NCBI GenBank assembly: GCA_900318205.1
Contig: ONJS01000010.1
Location: 20,933 to 84,932, forward strand
Origin: an uncultured Prevotellaceae bacterium
Lineage (GTDB): Bacteria > Bacteroidota > Bacteroidia > Bacteroidales > Muribaculaceae
Reading direction: 5' to 3'
Length of the DNA stretch: 64,000 bases
This document shows positions 45,451 to 54,148 of this stretch, piece by piece; positions within the stretch are counted from its first letter, which is position 1, and each line of letters opens with the position of its first letter. The position numbers and the translations under genes are program-made. A model generated the notes under the pieces. That model saw only the letters and a list, made by a program, of their open reading frames with translations. It ran no database searches and was not told the DNA's origin.

Positions 45451-46938
45451 ATGAAAATACGATTGACCATAAGTTTAACCCTTCTCCTGTTCTCCTACTT
45501 GTTCATGGCAGGACAGGACGGTTTACGTCCACGTGGTGATGTGAACTGCGATTGGGAAGTTAACATTGCCGATATCAATGAACTGGCTGATGCAGTTATG
45601 TCCCAAACTGCTTATCATGCGCTCTATACCTATGCCCTCGACGTCACTGGCGACAAGGAAATCAATATCGCTGACATTAATCTGGCCATTGGCGCTGTCT
45701 TGGGTGACGAGTTACCTCCCATGCCGTCATACTCGGGTACCTTGCCTGTCATGTATATCAAAACCGAGGGGTATCAAGATATCGTCAGCAAGGAAAAAGA
45801 GGATTACATCCATGCCGACTGGTGGCTAGACAATATGGGCCATGACGAGTTTGAATCTTTAGGCTCGCCTGATGCCCCGTTGGGACTCCTCATCAAGGGG
45901 CGTGGAAACTACACTTGGACTAATTTTGATCAAAAACCGTACAGAATAAAACTGGACGAGAAACACAAGCTGATGGGTATGAGTAGCAACCGCCATTTCT
46001 GCCTGTTGCCTCATGCCGATGACCATCTGGCCAAACTCAAGAACACGATAGGTTTTGAACTGAGCCGTCGCATCGGCCTTCCTTATACCCCGGCACAGGA
46101 ACCTGTTGAGGTGGTGCTCAATGGCCAGTATATCGGCTTGTATTTCCTGACCGAAAAACCGAGAGTAGGTAAGCACAGGGTTAACATTGAGGAACAGTCT
46201 AATAAGGAAACAGACCCTTCAATAATCACTGGTGGCTGGTTTCTTGAACTCAATTCTTTTGATGGCCCAATGATTTATATTCAAGAGCATTACAACCAGC
46301 CTTATAACTGGGATGACATGCTCTGTTTTGATGTGGTGAACATTGATACGTTGTCTCGTGAGCAGAAGAATTACATCACCCAGTTCTTGACAAATGCCAA
46401 TGTCGCTATCCAGTCACAGGATGTATCAAGTACCGAATGGGAGCAGTATATAGATTTGAATACTCTTGTTAAGCATTACATAGTGGGTGAAATTATGGAC
46501 GACTTGGAACACTTCTCTGGCAGCTTGTTCATGTATAAGCAACGAGGAGAAGATTCCAAACTGTGCTTCGGTCCCGTGTGGGACTTTGGCAATTCGTTTA
46601 CCAGGGCACCGATTTTTGGTGTTGACTCACTGTGCTATTTCTTTTATGAGCAGCCCACTTTCTCAAACCCCCATTGGATAAAGGAGATGTCAAAGTTCGC
46701 CAATTTCCAGCAGGCGGTCAGGGAGTGTTGGCAAGAGTTTTACGGCTCTGATTTCAATGGAATGCACCTGGATCAATTTATCGATGACTATGTAGAGTCC
46801 ATCAGACCGGCAATCAATGCTAATGCCGCTCGGTGGTCAGATTACAGCCTCGATCACCAGAAGAATGAGTTTAAGCAGTATATCCATAGCAAAATCGACT
46901 GGCTTCAAACGCAATGGGGAACCAGTGGCAATCAGTAG
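45451..46938 (+). CDS. Secreted CotH kinase family protein with N-terminal dockerin-like domain (copy 1)
   Basis: A 495-residue secreted protein. The signal peptide (about 1-22) is followed by RPRGDVNCDWEVNIADINEL and a second loop DVTGDKEINIADINLA (about 29-85), a two-loop dockerin-like domain. The CotH domain (about 98-490) has GRGNYTWTNFDQKPYRIKLDEKHKLMGM, the core EPVEVVLNGQYIGLYFLTE and FGPVWDFGNSF. CotH of spore formers is an atypical protein kinase; bacterial relatives are mostly uncharacterised. It follows the glycosyltransferase genes and is 16 bp from a paralogue. A possible role is phosphorylation of secreted glycoproteins or surface proteins (inference). Confidence 0.85.
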   Translation: MKIRLTISLTLLLFSYLFMAGQDGLRPRGDVNCDWEVNIADINELADAVMSQTAYHALYTYALDVTGDKEINIADINLAIGAVLGDELPPMPSYSGTLPVMYIKTEGYQDIVSKEKEDYIHADWWLDNMGHDEFESLGSPDAPLGLLIKGRGNYTWTNFDQKPYRIKLDEKHKLMGMSSNRHFCLLPHADDHLAKLKNTIGFELSRRIGLPYTPAQEPVEVVLNGQYIGLYFLTEKPRVGKHRVNIEEQSNKETDPSIITGGWFLELNSFDGPMIYIQEHYNQPYNWDDMLCFDVVNIDTLSREQKNYITQFLTNANVAIQSQDVSSTEWEQYIDLNTLVKHYIVGEIMDDLEHFSGSLFMYKQRGEDSKLCFGPVWDFGNSFTRAPIFGVDSLCYFFYEQPTFSNPHWIKEMSKFANFQQAVRECWQEFYGSDFNGMHLDQFIDDYVESIRPAINANAARWSDYSLDHQKNEFKQYIHSKIDWLQTQWGTSGNQ

Positions 46939-46954
46939 TAAAACCCGGTAGAAT

Positions 46955-48448
46955 ATGAGATACATCTTGTCGTTCATCCTGTTGATGTCAGCTTCTGGCT
47001 TGCTGGGGCAGTCCACACTGCGCCCTCGCGGCGACGTGAATTGTGACTGGAAGGCAAACATTGACGATGTAACAGAGCTTATTGTCATGATGTTGAGTGG
47101 GGAAGAGTATCATGCCTTTTATACCTATGCTGCCGACATTAACGATGACAAGGCCATCAATATTGAGGATGTCACAGCTCTAATCAAAGGACTCTTGGAC
47201 GGAGGACTGCCGCCCATGCCTTCATATTCCGGCACATTGCCCGTGTTGTTCATCAAGACCGAGGATTGTAAGAACATCGTCAGCAAGGAAGAGTACCTGC
47301 GCGCCGAGTGGTGGCTTGATGCGATGGGCATTGATGGATATCAATCCATCGGGTCGCCAGATCAGCCACGAAGCATGCAGATCAAGGGCCGTGGCAACGC
47401 CACATGGACCAATCTGGATAAAAAATCCTTCCGACTCAAGTTGGCTGAGAAACAGCCGATGTTGGGGATGTCGGCTAACAAGCACTGGACATTGCAGGCC
47501 CAGGCTCTCGATTGGATGGGACAGGTTTCCGATGCTCTGCCCTTTGAAATAGGACGTCGCATGGGTATGGCATGGAATCCGCACATGGAGCCCGTCGAGG
47601 TAGTGCTCAACGGCCAGTATATCGGCATGTATTTCCTCACCGAGAAGGTGCGTATCGATGAAAACCGCATCAACATCACAGAACAGAAAGACAATGAGAC
47701 CGACCCCGCCAAGGTGACTGGCGGATGGCTGTTGGAGATAGATAATTATGGAGAGCCCAATAGTATCCATATTACCGAGGGAAATGGGCTCACGTTCAGC
47801 ATAACCCCTCATTCGCCAGAGGTGTTGAGTGACGCGCAGCGTGAATACATCACCAATTTTCTACAGCAAACCAATGCTGCCATCTATATCGGCAACAAGG
47901 TGAGCATCGAGTGGGAACGCTACATCGACATTGATGCGCTTGCCATCTACTATGTTGTGCAAGAGGCTGTTGACAACCCCGAAGCATTTTCAGGCAGTTG
48001 TTTTATGCATAAAGAAAGGGGGGAGAACACAAAACTCGTTTTTGGCCCTCTGTGGGATTGCGGCAGCTCGTTTGTCCGCTATAACAAGGATTACCCCTTC
48101 AATGAGTTCATCTATGAGAATATGCCCAGCTATTGTAACGCAAGGTGGATCAGTGAGATTGTCAAGTCTCCTCACTTCCAACTCAGGGTGCGGCACTACT
48201 GGAAACAGTTCTATGAGCAGGTTTATCCCACCATGGAAGCCTACCTGGACGCCTTTGCCGAGAAGGTTGAGGTCGCTGGCAACTATGACCACGTCCGTTG
48301 GCCTAAATATCATGGCAACAACACCATCTATCGCCTGAATCGTTACACCAAGAACTGCTTCAACAAGAAAGTTGCCTGGCTACAGTCCAAGTGGGGCTAT
48401 GACAGCGGTATTGACCCGGATCCGCAAGACATCCAACCCGGGTTTTGA
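46955..48448 (+). CDS. Secreted CotH kinase family protein with N-terminal dockerin-like domain (copy 2)
   Basis: A 497-residue tandem paralogue of the preceding gene. A signal peptide (about 1-19) precedes RPRGDVNCDWKANIDDVTEL and DINDDKAINIEDVTAL, dockerin-like loops that have diverged more than in copy 1. Shared blocks are LPPMPSYSGTLPV, GRGNATWTNLDKKSFRLKL, EPVEVVLNGQYIGMYFLTEKVRIDENRINI and FGPLWDCGSSF. The C-terminus extends slightly beyond the domain. A perfect terminator-like hairpin at 48588 probably ends the operon. Confidence 0.85.
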   Translation: MRYILSFILLMSASGLLGQSTLRPRGDVNCDWKANIDDVTELIVMMLSGEEYHAFYTYAADINDDKAINIEDVTALIKGLLDGGLPPMPSYSGTLPVLFIKTEDCKNIVSKEEYLRAEWWLDAMGIDGYQSIGSPDQPRSMQIKGRGNATWTNLDKKSFRLKLAEKQPMLGMSANKHWTLQAQALDWMGQVSDALPFEIGRRMGMAWNPHMEPVEVVLNGQYIGMYFLTEKVRIDENRINITEQKDNETDPAKVTGGWLLEIDNYGEPNSIHITEGNGLTFSITPHSPEVLSDAQREYITNFLQQTNAAIYIGNKVSIEWERYIDIDALAIYYVVQEAVDNPEAFSGSCFMHKERGENTKLVFGPLWDCGSSFVRYNKDYPFNEFIYENMPSYCNARWISEIVKSPHFQLRVRHYWKQFYEQVYPTMEAYLDAFAEKVEVAGNYDHVRWPKYHGNNTIYRLNRYTKNCFNKKVAWLQSKWGYDSGIDPDPQDIQPGF

Positions 48449-48524
48449 ATAATTAGTGTTCAGGGAAACAAGTGGGATTAATGTGAGTGTCGAATCCGAC
48501 CAGAAGTAACTCTCGCCTATTACA

Positions 48525-48582
48525 GGGGACGGTTCCTAAGTACGAAAAACACAAGCGTTTTTCATACATAGAAACCGTCCCC
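48525..48582. repeat. Compound inverted repeat in the CotH-glycosyltransferase gap
   Basis: Outer arms GGGGACGGTTCC and GAAACCGTCCCC (one mismatch) enclose an inner GAAAAAC/GTTTTTC hairpin. The right arm AGAAACCGTCCCC recurs exactly at 62515-62527. The whole gap 48449-48716 holds no gene that I can see. Confidence 0.6.
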
Positions 48583-48587
48583 AAAGC

Positions 48588-48609
48588 AGCCACCCCTTGG
48601 GTGGCTTTT
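48588..48609 (+). terminator. Intrinsic terminator after the CotH pair
   Basis: A perfect 8-bp stem AGCCACCC/GGGTGGCT with a 3-nt loop and a TTTT tail. Confidence 0.7.
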
Positions 48610-48716
48610 GATACGTCCTTAAAGTAAGCCCCTCATCTAATTATTCTGTCTAATTAGCTTATACCGAGACCTTTATAATAGGAAACTGGATTTTCCCAGG
48701 ACACTAAATAAAATAA

Positions 48717-49781
48717 TTAGGGGAATAGTTGCTGGCGTGTGGTGGCAGCTATAGTGTCCCAGTTGTATTTCTCAAGGTCGTAGTGTCGCGGCTCGTTGGG
48801 CTCGTCGAGTTGGCGGGTGATGGCGGCGCACAGGGAATTGACGTCGCGCACGGTGAAATAGTCCTCCTCGGGCAGTTCGACCTGGCGGGTGCCGGGGATG
48901 TCGCTGCACAGGATGGGCAGGCCGTAGGCCATCGCTTCAAGCATCACCATCGGGAAACCCTCGTTGACCGACGGCAAGACGAAGCTTCGGGCATGGCTGT
49001 AGAGCTGGCGCAGGTCCTCGCCCGTGGTAAATCCCGTAAAAATGACTTTCTTATTCACGTCCAGCCTCTCCAGCAGTTCCCGATAGGTGCTGTCATGATC
49101 GCTGGCGCCGGCAATGACGACCTGTTGCACCTGCGGCAGGCGGTTTGCTGCCTCGACGAGGTATTCCAGACCCTTCTCGGGCGTGAGGCGGCCCACGGCC
49201 AGCAGGTAATTGCCCTGGTCGATGCCGTGCTTCTCCAGGAACGATGTCGCCGTGCTGCGCGTCACGGGGTCGATGCCGTTGGGGATAAAGACGCTCTTGT
49301 CAAGGGCACCGCATTTCTCCATCTGGTGACGGTTGACAAAGATGACGCGGTTACTGAAGTTGAGTGACAGCTTCTCGCACTGGCGCAGCAGCCAGCGGGC
49401 GGGACCATTCCACTTGTCGTGCTCATAGTTGGGGCTATGGTAGGTCAATACCACGCGCAGACCCATCAGGCGGAGTAGGGGAGCAAACATGCCCGGCCCG
49501 ATGTTGTGGATGTGAACCACGTCGGGACGGTGAAACGCGATGTGCAGCACGCTCAGCAGCGTGTGCCACACCGCCTCAAAGCCCTTGACGCGGGTCGAGG
49601 GCAGGTCAACGTACTCAATATTGGGAAAAGATTGCGCTGATTGTTCGGTCAGGTAGGCGCGACGGCGGTAAAGCCTCACGTGGGTATCCCTCATGTGGGT
49701 ATAAAGAAAATAGCTGTGAACTTCAACGCCGCCCTGGATGCCAGGGAACCCGCGTGTGCCGATCACCGCTACAGTCTTCAT
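48717..49781 (-). CDS. Glycosyltransferase family 4 protein
   Basis: A 354-residue GT-B enzyme. The N-terminal VIGTRGFPGIQGGVEVHSYFLY is typical of rhamnosyl/galactosyltransferase-like GT4 proteins, and the E-x7-E motif is present in NEGFPMVMLEAMAYGLPILCSD. The VHIHNIGPGMFAPLLRLMGL segment closes the acceptor domain. It would add a sugar to the exopolysaccharide repeat unit. It is the last gene of a minus-strand group with a radical SAM protein and another glycosyltransferase, convergent with the CotH genes. A short repeat array precedes its start. Confidence 0.87.
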   Translation of the reverse strand: MKTVAVIGTRGFPGIQGGVEVHSYFLYTHMRDTHVRLYRRRAYLTEQSAQSFPNIEYVDLPSTRVKGFEAVWHTLLSVLHIAFHRPDVVHIHNIGPGMFAPLLRLMGLRVVLTYHSPNYEHDKWNGPARWLLRQCEKLSLNFSNRVIFVNRHQMEKCGALDKSVFIPNGIDPVTRSTATSFLEKHGIDQGNYLLAVGRLTPEKGLEYLVEAANRLPQVQQVVIAGASDHDSTYRELLERLDVNKKVIFTGFTTGEDLRQLYSHARSFVLPSVNEGFPMVMLEAMAYGLPILCSDIPGTRQVELPEEDYFTVRDVNSLCAAITRQLDEPNEPRHYDLEKYNWDTIAATTRQQLFP

Positions 49782-49873
49782 TTTAGTTTTCAGTTTTCAG
49801 TTTTCAGTTTTTAGTTTTCAGTTGTCAGTCTTCAGTTAAAGTCTCAACTCCTAACTCCTAACTCTTAACTGAT
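49782..49873. repeat. Tandem 7-8-bp repeat array between glycosyltransferase and radical SAM genes
   Basis: About six AGTTTTC units on the left side and three CTAACTC-type units on the right fill the 92-bp gap. It resembles the heptad arrays around the four-helix cassette but encloses no gene. Confidence 0.7.
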
Positions 49874-50881
49874 TCACTCCCAGCACAGGTCTTGGCCCTT
49901 GCGGATGCGCCACTTGTTCTTGAGCACCCACATGATGGGCACCCAGGGACGGCGCACCATGTCGTGGCGCTCGGTGACGATGAAGGTGCAGTTGCGCTTG
50001 CAGTTGCGCACCTTTTCCATCGCTTCCTTGGCCTTATCGCTGGCGAGGATGTTCTCGAGGGAATCTTCCTTGATGTTGCCCAGTTTCCACTCCTCACTGC
50101 TGCCGTTACACGGGGTCACGTTGCCCCACGGGTCAATGAAGAAGAAGTCGCTTAGGGCGCCGCAGGGCGGACGGTACTCGTCGGTGTCGCCACGCAGGCG
50201 GCGGTGAATCGAGCGGTTGAAGTAGGCGCGGCCGTAGTCTTTCAAGCGGTCCTTCAGGTGGCGACGCTTGCTGGTGAGCAGGGCCTTGACAAACTTCTCG
50301 TGCTGCTCCAGGGCCTTCTCGCTCTCAATCTGGTTGTCCTCCTTGTGGAAGTACCAGGAGTTGTGCACCGCACTGTTGCCCAATTCCACATCCAGTGCCA
50401 CGCACAGGTCGTAGAGATGGAGCAGGTCCATGTAGTTGTCGGGCGAAATGACCACCGAGAAGCCGATGTTTTTGCACTTGGTCTTCTTCAACTCCAGCAT
50501 TGTGCGCAGGGCGTGGTCAAAGCCGTCCTTGATGCCGCGCTTTGTATCGTTGACCTTGGGCAGACCCTCGACACTCACACGGATCAGGATATTGGGATAT
50601 TTGTTGGCGAGCTCCACGATTTTCTCGGTGTTGTAACCGTTGGTGCTCAGCTCTAAAAGGCGTGATTTGGGATAGAGGATTTCAAAAATGCGGTCGATGT
50701 CCTTACGCAATGTAGGTTCACCACCCGTGATGTTGATGCGCAACCCCGCGGGCAGGTTCTCATAGTAGGAGGCGTCTATTTCTTCGTTGGGGTGAGTCTG
50801 GAACTTCCAGATATTGCACATGTTACACTGTGCATTGCATCTGAAAGTGGTGATCAGACTTCCCTGAATCACATTCTTCAT
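49874..50881 (-). CDS. Radical SAM protein with SPASM-like domain
   Basis: A 335-residue enzyme. The cluster-binding C-x3-C-x2-C lies in FRCNAQCNMCNIW (about 14-22), followed by INITGGEPTLRKD. A C-terminal Cys-rich segment (CGALSDFFFIDPWGNVTPCNGSSEEWKLGNI ... NCKRNCTF, about 240-310) is SPASM-like and would bind auxiliary Fe-S clusters. Such enzymes modify peptides or sugars. Its substrate here is unknown; it sits between two glycosyltransferase genes, so a role in glycan or peptide modification for the surface polymer is possible. Confidence 0.88.
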   Translation of the reverse strand: MKNVIQGSLITTFRCNAQCNMCNIWKFQTHPNEEIDASYYENLPAGLRINITGGEPTLRKDIDRIFEILYPKSRLLELSTNGYNTEKIVELANKYPNILIRVSVEGLPKVNDTKRGIKDGFDHALRTMLELKKTKCKNIGFSVVISPDNYMDLLHLYDLCVALDVELGNSAVHNSWYFHKEDNQIESEKALEQHEKFVKALLTSKRRHLKDRLKDYGRAYFNRSIHRRLRGDTDEYRPPCGALSDFFFIDPWGNVTPCNGSSEEWKLGNIKEDSLENILASDKAKEAMEKVRNCKRNCTFIVTERHDMVRRPWVPIMWVLKNKWRIRKGQDLCWE

Positions 50882-50968
50882 TTGCTATCGTCAAAAAGCT
50901 GTTACATTTATTTAACTAAACGATGTGCAAAATATTGTGCATTTATGGCAAAAAAATCAAAAAAGTGT

Positions 50969-52168
50969 TCAAATGCCATAGATGTCGCTTGTCAATCGTT
51001 TCATGTGGATGCCGGGAGAGAAGCGCTCCAGGGCCCGACGGGCGATGGATGCGTGGTCCCATTTCCTGGACATCGCCATGGTGATGGAATTGGCGAGTGC
51101 TTCCTTGTCAAAGGACTGGAACACAATGCCGTTGCTATCGTCAATCAGTTCGGGAATACCGCCCATATCGGTTCCGGCGACAGGGGTACCGGCACACAAC
51201 GATTCCACAACGCTCAACGGGTTGTTCTCGTACCACTGCGAGGGCACGATGCTGAAACGGGCGTGAGCCAGGAGCTGTGCCACATCGGGGGCATCGAGCA
51301 TACCCATGAACTGAATGTTGGAGCAGTTGGCATACTTGATGCGCATGGCGGGCTCCAGGGTGCCGCTACCGGCGACCTTGAGGCGATAGGGCAGGTGAGC
51401 GGCTGCCTCCAGCAGGTCCTCGATGCCTTTCTCGCTCGAGAGTCGTCCCACAAAGCAGTAATAATCCTCGCGAGGCTCGTTGTTGTCGATCGCCTGATAT
51501 CTTCTTAATTTGACCGGATCAAGGAAATTGTTCAGCACTTTCACTTTCTCGGGCGCAAATCCTCCAGCCACCATCTTTTTGGCCATGAATTCGCTGGGGC
51601 ACAGGAACACATCGGTGTTCTTTTCCAGTTGGTGGCGGTTCCACTTCAAGGCCTCGAGCCATGCTACGCCACTGGCGGCCAGCGAGCCCTTCATGCATTT
51701 GCGCAGGAGCACATTGTGCTTGGCGCCTGTAAAACACTTTTCACAGGGCTTGCCTCCCAGCAGACAGTCATATCGGGGGCACAGCAGCTTGTAGTCGTGC
51801 AGGGTCCACACCACGCGGATGCCGCGCTGGTGAGCCAATTCGCCAACCACGGGCGAGAGATAGCTGTGGATGTTGTGCAGGTGTACCACGTCGGGCTTGA
51901 AATCGTCGAGCACGGCGTTGAAGCTGTCCTTCACGTCGCCCATTCCCAGCGTGCGCTTCAGCGCTTGCCACTGCTTGCTCATGCCACCTCCGAACGACAC
52001 TTGGCTGGGAAAATAATTCTGATAGTGTGTCGGCAGGTTCTGAGGATAGTCCATGGCAAACACCTGGACGTCCACCCCGTTTTCACGAAGCAGTTTTTCG
52101 GTATTCATGACGACTACACAGTCGCCACCACGAGGATAATAGAACTTATTGACCAGCAGTACTCGCAT
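50969..52168 (-). CDS. Glycosyltransferase family 4 protein
   Basis: A 399-residue GT-B enzyme. MRVLLVNKFYYPRGGDCVVVMNTEKLLRENG is the N-terminal acceptor-domain start, VVHLHNIHSYLSP follows, and YCFVGRLSSEKGIEDLLEAA with NNPLSVVESLCAGTPVAGTD gives the donor domain with E-x7-E. A Cys-rich stretch (LCPRYDCLLGGKPCEKCFTGAKHN, about 124-147) is common in this GT4 subgroup. It lies 12 bp behind ychF, so it may be partly read from the ychF promoter. The donor sugar is unknown. Confidence 0.88.
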   Translation of the reverse strand: MRVLLVNKFYYPRGGDCVVVMNTEKLLRENGVDVQVFAMDYPQNLPTHYQNYFPSQVSFGGGMSKQWQALKRTLGMGDVKDSFNAVLDDFKPDVVHLHNIHSYLSPVVGELAHQRGIRVVWTLHDYKLLCPRYDCLLGGKPCEKCFTGAKHNVLLRKCMKGSLAASGVAWLEALKWNRHQLEKNTDVFLCPSEFMAKKMVAGGFAPEKVKVLNNFLDPVKLRRYQAIDNNEPREDYYCFVGRLSSEKGIEDLLEAAAHLPYRLKVAGSGTLEPAMRIKYANCSNIQFMGMLDAPDVAQLLAHARFSIVPSQWYENNPLSVVESLCAGTPVAGTDMGGIPELIDDSNGIVFQSFDKEALANSITMAMSRKWDHASIARRALERFSPGIHMKRLTSDIYGI

Positions 52169-52180
52169 TCCTGTTTCTGT

Positions 52181-53284
52181 TTACACGTTGAAACGGAACA
52201 CAACGATGTCACCGTCCTGCATGACATATTCCTTGCCCTCGATGTGCAGCTTGCCAGCCTCCTTGACGGCAGCCTCGCTGCCATAGTGGATGTAGTCCTC
52301 ATACTTGATGATCTCGGCACGGATGAAGCCACGCTCAAAGTCGGTGTGGATGACACCGGCACACTGCGGAGCCTTGCTGCCGCGGCGATAGGTCCATGCC
52401 CTCACCTCCTTGGGACCAGCGGTCAGGAATGTCTCCAGGTTCAACAAGGCGTAGGCCGACTTGATGATGCGGTTCACGCCGCTCTCCTCGAGACCGATTT
52501 CGGCAAGGAACATCTGGCGCTCCTCGTAATCCTCGAGCTCGGCGATTTCGCTCTCGGTCTGTGCGGCGACAACCAGGATCTGTGCGTCCTCGTCCTTGAC
52601 AGCCTCGCGCACGGCGTCCACATAGGCATTGCCGTTCACCACGCTCTTGTCGTCCACATTGCAGACGTACATCACCGGCTTGTTGGTCAGCAGGAACAGC
52701 TCGTGGGCGATTTTCTCCTCGTCCTTGTTGAGCAGTTCCACGGTGCGGGCGCTGCGTCCTTGCTCCAGGGCCTCCTTGTAGCGCTTCAGCACTTCGTATT
52801 GTGCCTTGGCCTCACGGTCACCTCCGGTCTGGGCTTGCTTCTGCACCTTGTTGATGCGGCTCTCGATGGTCTCCAGGTCACGCAACTGTAACTCCAGGTC
52901 GATGACTTCCTTGTCACGCACGGGGTCCACGGTGCCGTCAACGTGGGTCACGTTGTCGTCGTCAAAGCAACGCAGCACATGGATGATGGCGTCGGTCTCA
53001 CGGATGTTGCCCAGGAACTTGTTTCCCAGGCCCTCACCGCGGCTGGCACCCTTGACCAGACCGGCGATATCGACGATCTCGACAGTGGTGGGCACGATGC
53101 GTGCGGGATTCACCAGTTTGGCAAGCTCATTCAGTCGCTCATCGGGAACGGTGATGACGCCCACGTTGGGCTCTATGGTGCAGAAAGGAAAGTTAGCCGA
53201 TTGCGCTTTGGCATTTGATAGGCAGTTGAATAGGGTTGATTTGCCCACATTGGGCAACCCCACGATTCCACATTGTAATGACAT
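52181..53284 (-). CDS. ychF: Redox-regulated ATPase YchF (Obg-like)
   Basis: A 367-residue cytosolic P-loop ATPase of the Obg family that binds ribosomes and links to stress responses. Motifs: G1 GLPNVGKSTLFN, G3 DIAGLVKGASRGEGLGNKFL, a G4 variant VCNVDD in place of NKxD (consistent with ATP use), and a C-terminal TGS domain ending GDIVVFRFNV. The ATG at 53284 is chosen because the longer frame to 53320 would begin inside the -7 box at 53318-53325. The length matches E. coli YchF (363). Confidence 0.95.
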   Translation of the reverse strand: MSLQCGIVGLPNVGKSTLFNCLSNAKAQSANFPFCTIEPNVGVITVPDERLNELAKLVNPARIVPTTVEIVDIAGLVKGASRGEGLGNKFLGNIRETDAIIHVLRCFDDDNVTHVDGTVDPVRDKEVIDLELQLRDLETIESRINKVQKQAQTGGDREAKAQYEVLKRYKEALEQGRSARTVELLNKDEEKIAHELFLLTNKPVMYVCNVDDKSVVNGNAYVDAVREAVKDEDAQILVVAAQTESEIAELEDYEERQMFLAEIGLEESGVNRIIKSAYALLNLETFLTAGPKEVRAWTYRRGSKAPQCAGVIHTDFERGFIRAEIIKYEDYIHYGSEAAVKEAGKLHIEGKEYVMQDGDIVVFRFNV

Positions 53285-53317
53285 AGTTATATCTCGTTTT
53301 TTATTGTTTTCGTGCCG

Positions 53318-53325
53318 CAAAGATA
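53318..53325 (-). promoter_or_regulatory. -7 box of ychF
   Basis: Minus-strand TATCTTTG followed by CGGC, 33 bp upstream of the ATG at 53284. It rules out a start codon at 53320. Confidence 0.65.
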
Positions 53326-53391
53326 GTATAAAGTTTTCACTTTTTTACAATTTGAGCAATAAGGGGGAGTTTTTTGCGTTATATTGGATAA

Positions 53392-54141
53392 ATGGACCTG
53401 ACTAAGCTGAGACATATTGTCGTAATGATGCTGCTTATCGTAGGATGCGCGGCAGCATACGCCCAGGATAATGACATGATTCTGAATCGCCCCTACGCCG
53501 ACACCAAGCGAGTCCATTTTGGTTTCTCGGTGGGCATGAATTTCCAGAACATTGCCATTACCAATAACGGCTACGTTACCGATGCCGGTGATGAGGAGTG
53601 GTACGCCGATGTGCCTTCTCACTCGCCGGGCTTCAGTGTGAACGTACTGGCCGACTATCGCATTGCCGAGCATTTCAACTTGAGGATTTCTCCGGGACTG
53701 TACTTCGGCAACAAGACGGTGCGCTACCTTAACCACCGAGGCAATCCCGAGTGGCTGGACCAGTACAAGTACAAGCAGAGCCAGAACATCAAGTCCACCT
53801 ATATCGTGGTGCCGATAGACTTGAAGATGAGCGCTAAGCGTTACCATAACATGCGACCCTATTTCACCGCTGGCGCGATGTATACGGGTGACTTGGCCAA
53901 AGACCACAGTGAGCAATTGAGGTTGAAAAACAGCGATGTGATGCTTACCGTGGGAATGGGATGTGATTTTTATATGTCATTCTTTAAGCTCTGTCCCGAG
54001 GTGAAGTTCTGCTTTGGCTTGAAAAACGTTTTGGATAAGAATCGCCCGGATTTGGCCGAGGATCCAAGTTTACAGATCTTTACCAAGAGTGTGAACAAGG
54101 TCAAGAACAACATGGTGGTGGTGACGTTCTACTTTGAATGA
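53392..54141 (+). CDS. porT: PorT family type IX secretion outer-membrane beta-barrel protein
   Basis: A 249-residue outer-membrane protein required for type IX secretion in its family. A signal peptide ends near AAAYAQ (residue 25). The NRPYADTKRVHFGFSVGMNFQNI segment starts the barrel and the protein ends VKNNMVVVTFYFE, with a terminal aromatic-residue strand. It is the first gene of a por cluster; in Porphyromonas gingivalis porT stands apart from porPKLMN. The 3' end abuts porP. No good -7 box is seen upstream. Confidence 0.88.
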   Translation: MDLTKLRHIVVMMLLIVGCAAAYAQDNDMILNRPYADTKRVHFGFSVGMNFQNIAITNNGYVTDAGDEEWYADVPSHSPGFSVNVLADYRIAEHFNLRISPGLYFGNKTVRYLNHRGNPEWLDQYKYKQSQNIKSTYIVVPIDLKMSAKRYHNMRPYFTAGAMYTGDLAKDHSEQLRLKNSDVMLTVGMGCDFYMSFFKLCPEVKFCFGLKNVLDKNRPDLAEDPSLQIFTKSVNKVKNNMVVVTFYFE

Positions 54142-54148
54142 CGAAGTA

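Noticed and set aside
49782-49873. Possible CRISPR array
   Set aside because: The units are only 7-8 bp with no spacers of uniform length and no cas genes in the window.
53285-53320. Upstream start codon for ychF at 53320
   Set aside because: That codon overlaps the -7 box, so it would not be transcribed; the family start MSLQCGIVGLPN begins at 53284.
53380-53387. -7 box for porT (TATATTGG)
   Set aside because: It deviates from TAnnTTTG, lacks a -33 partner at proper spacing and would place the transcript start at the ATG itself.
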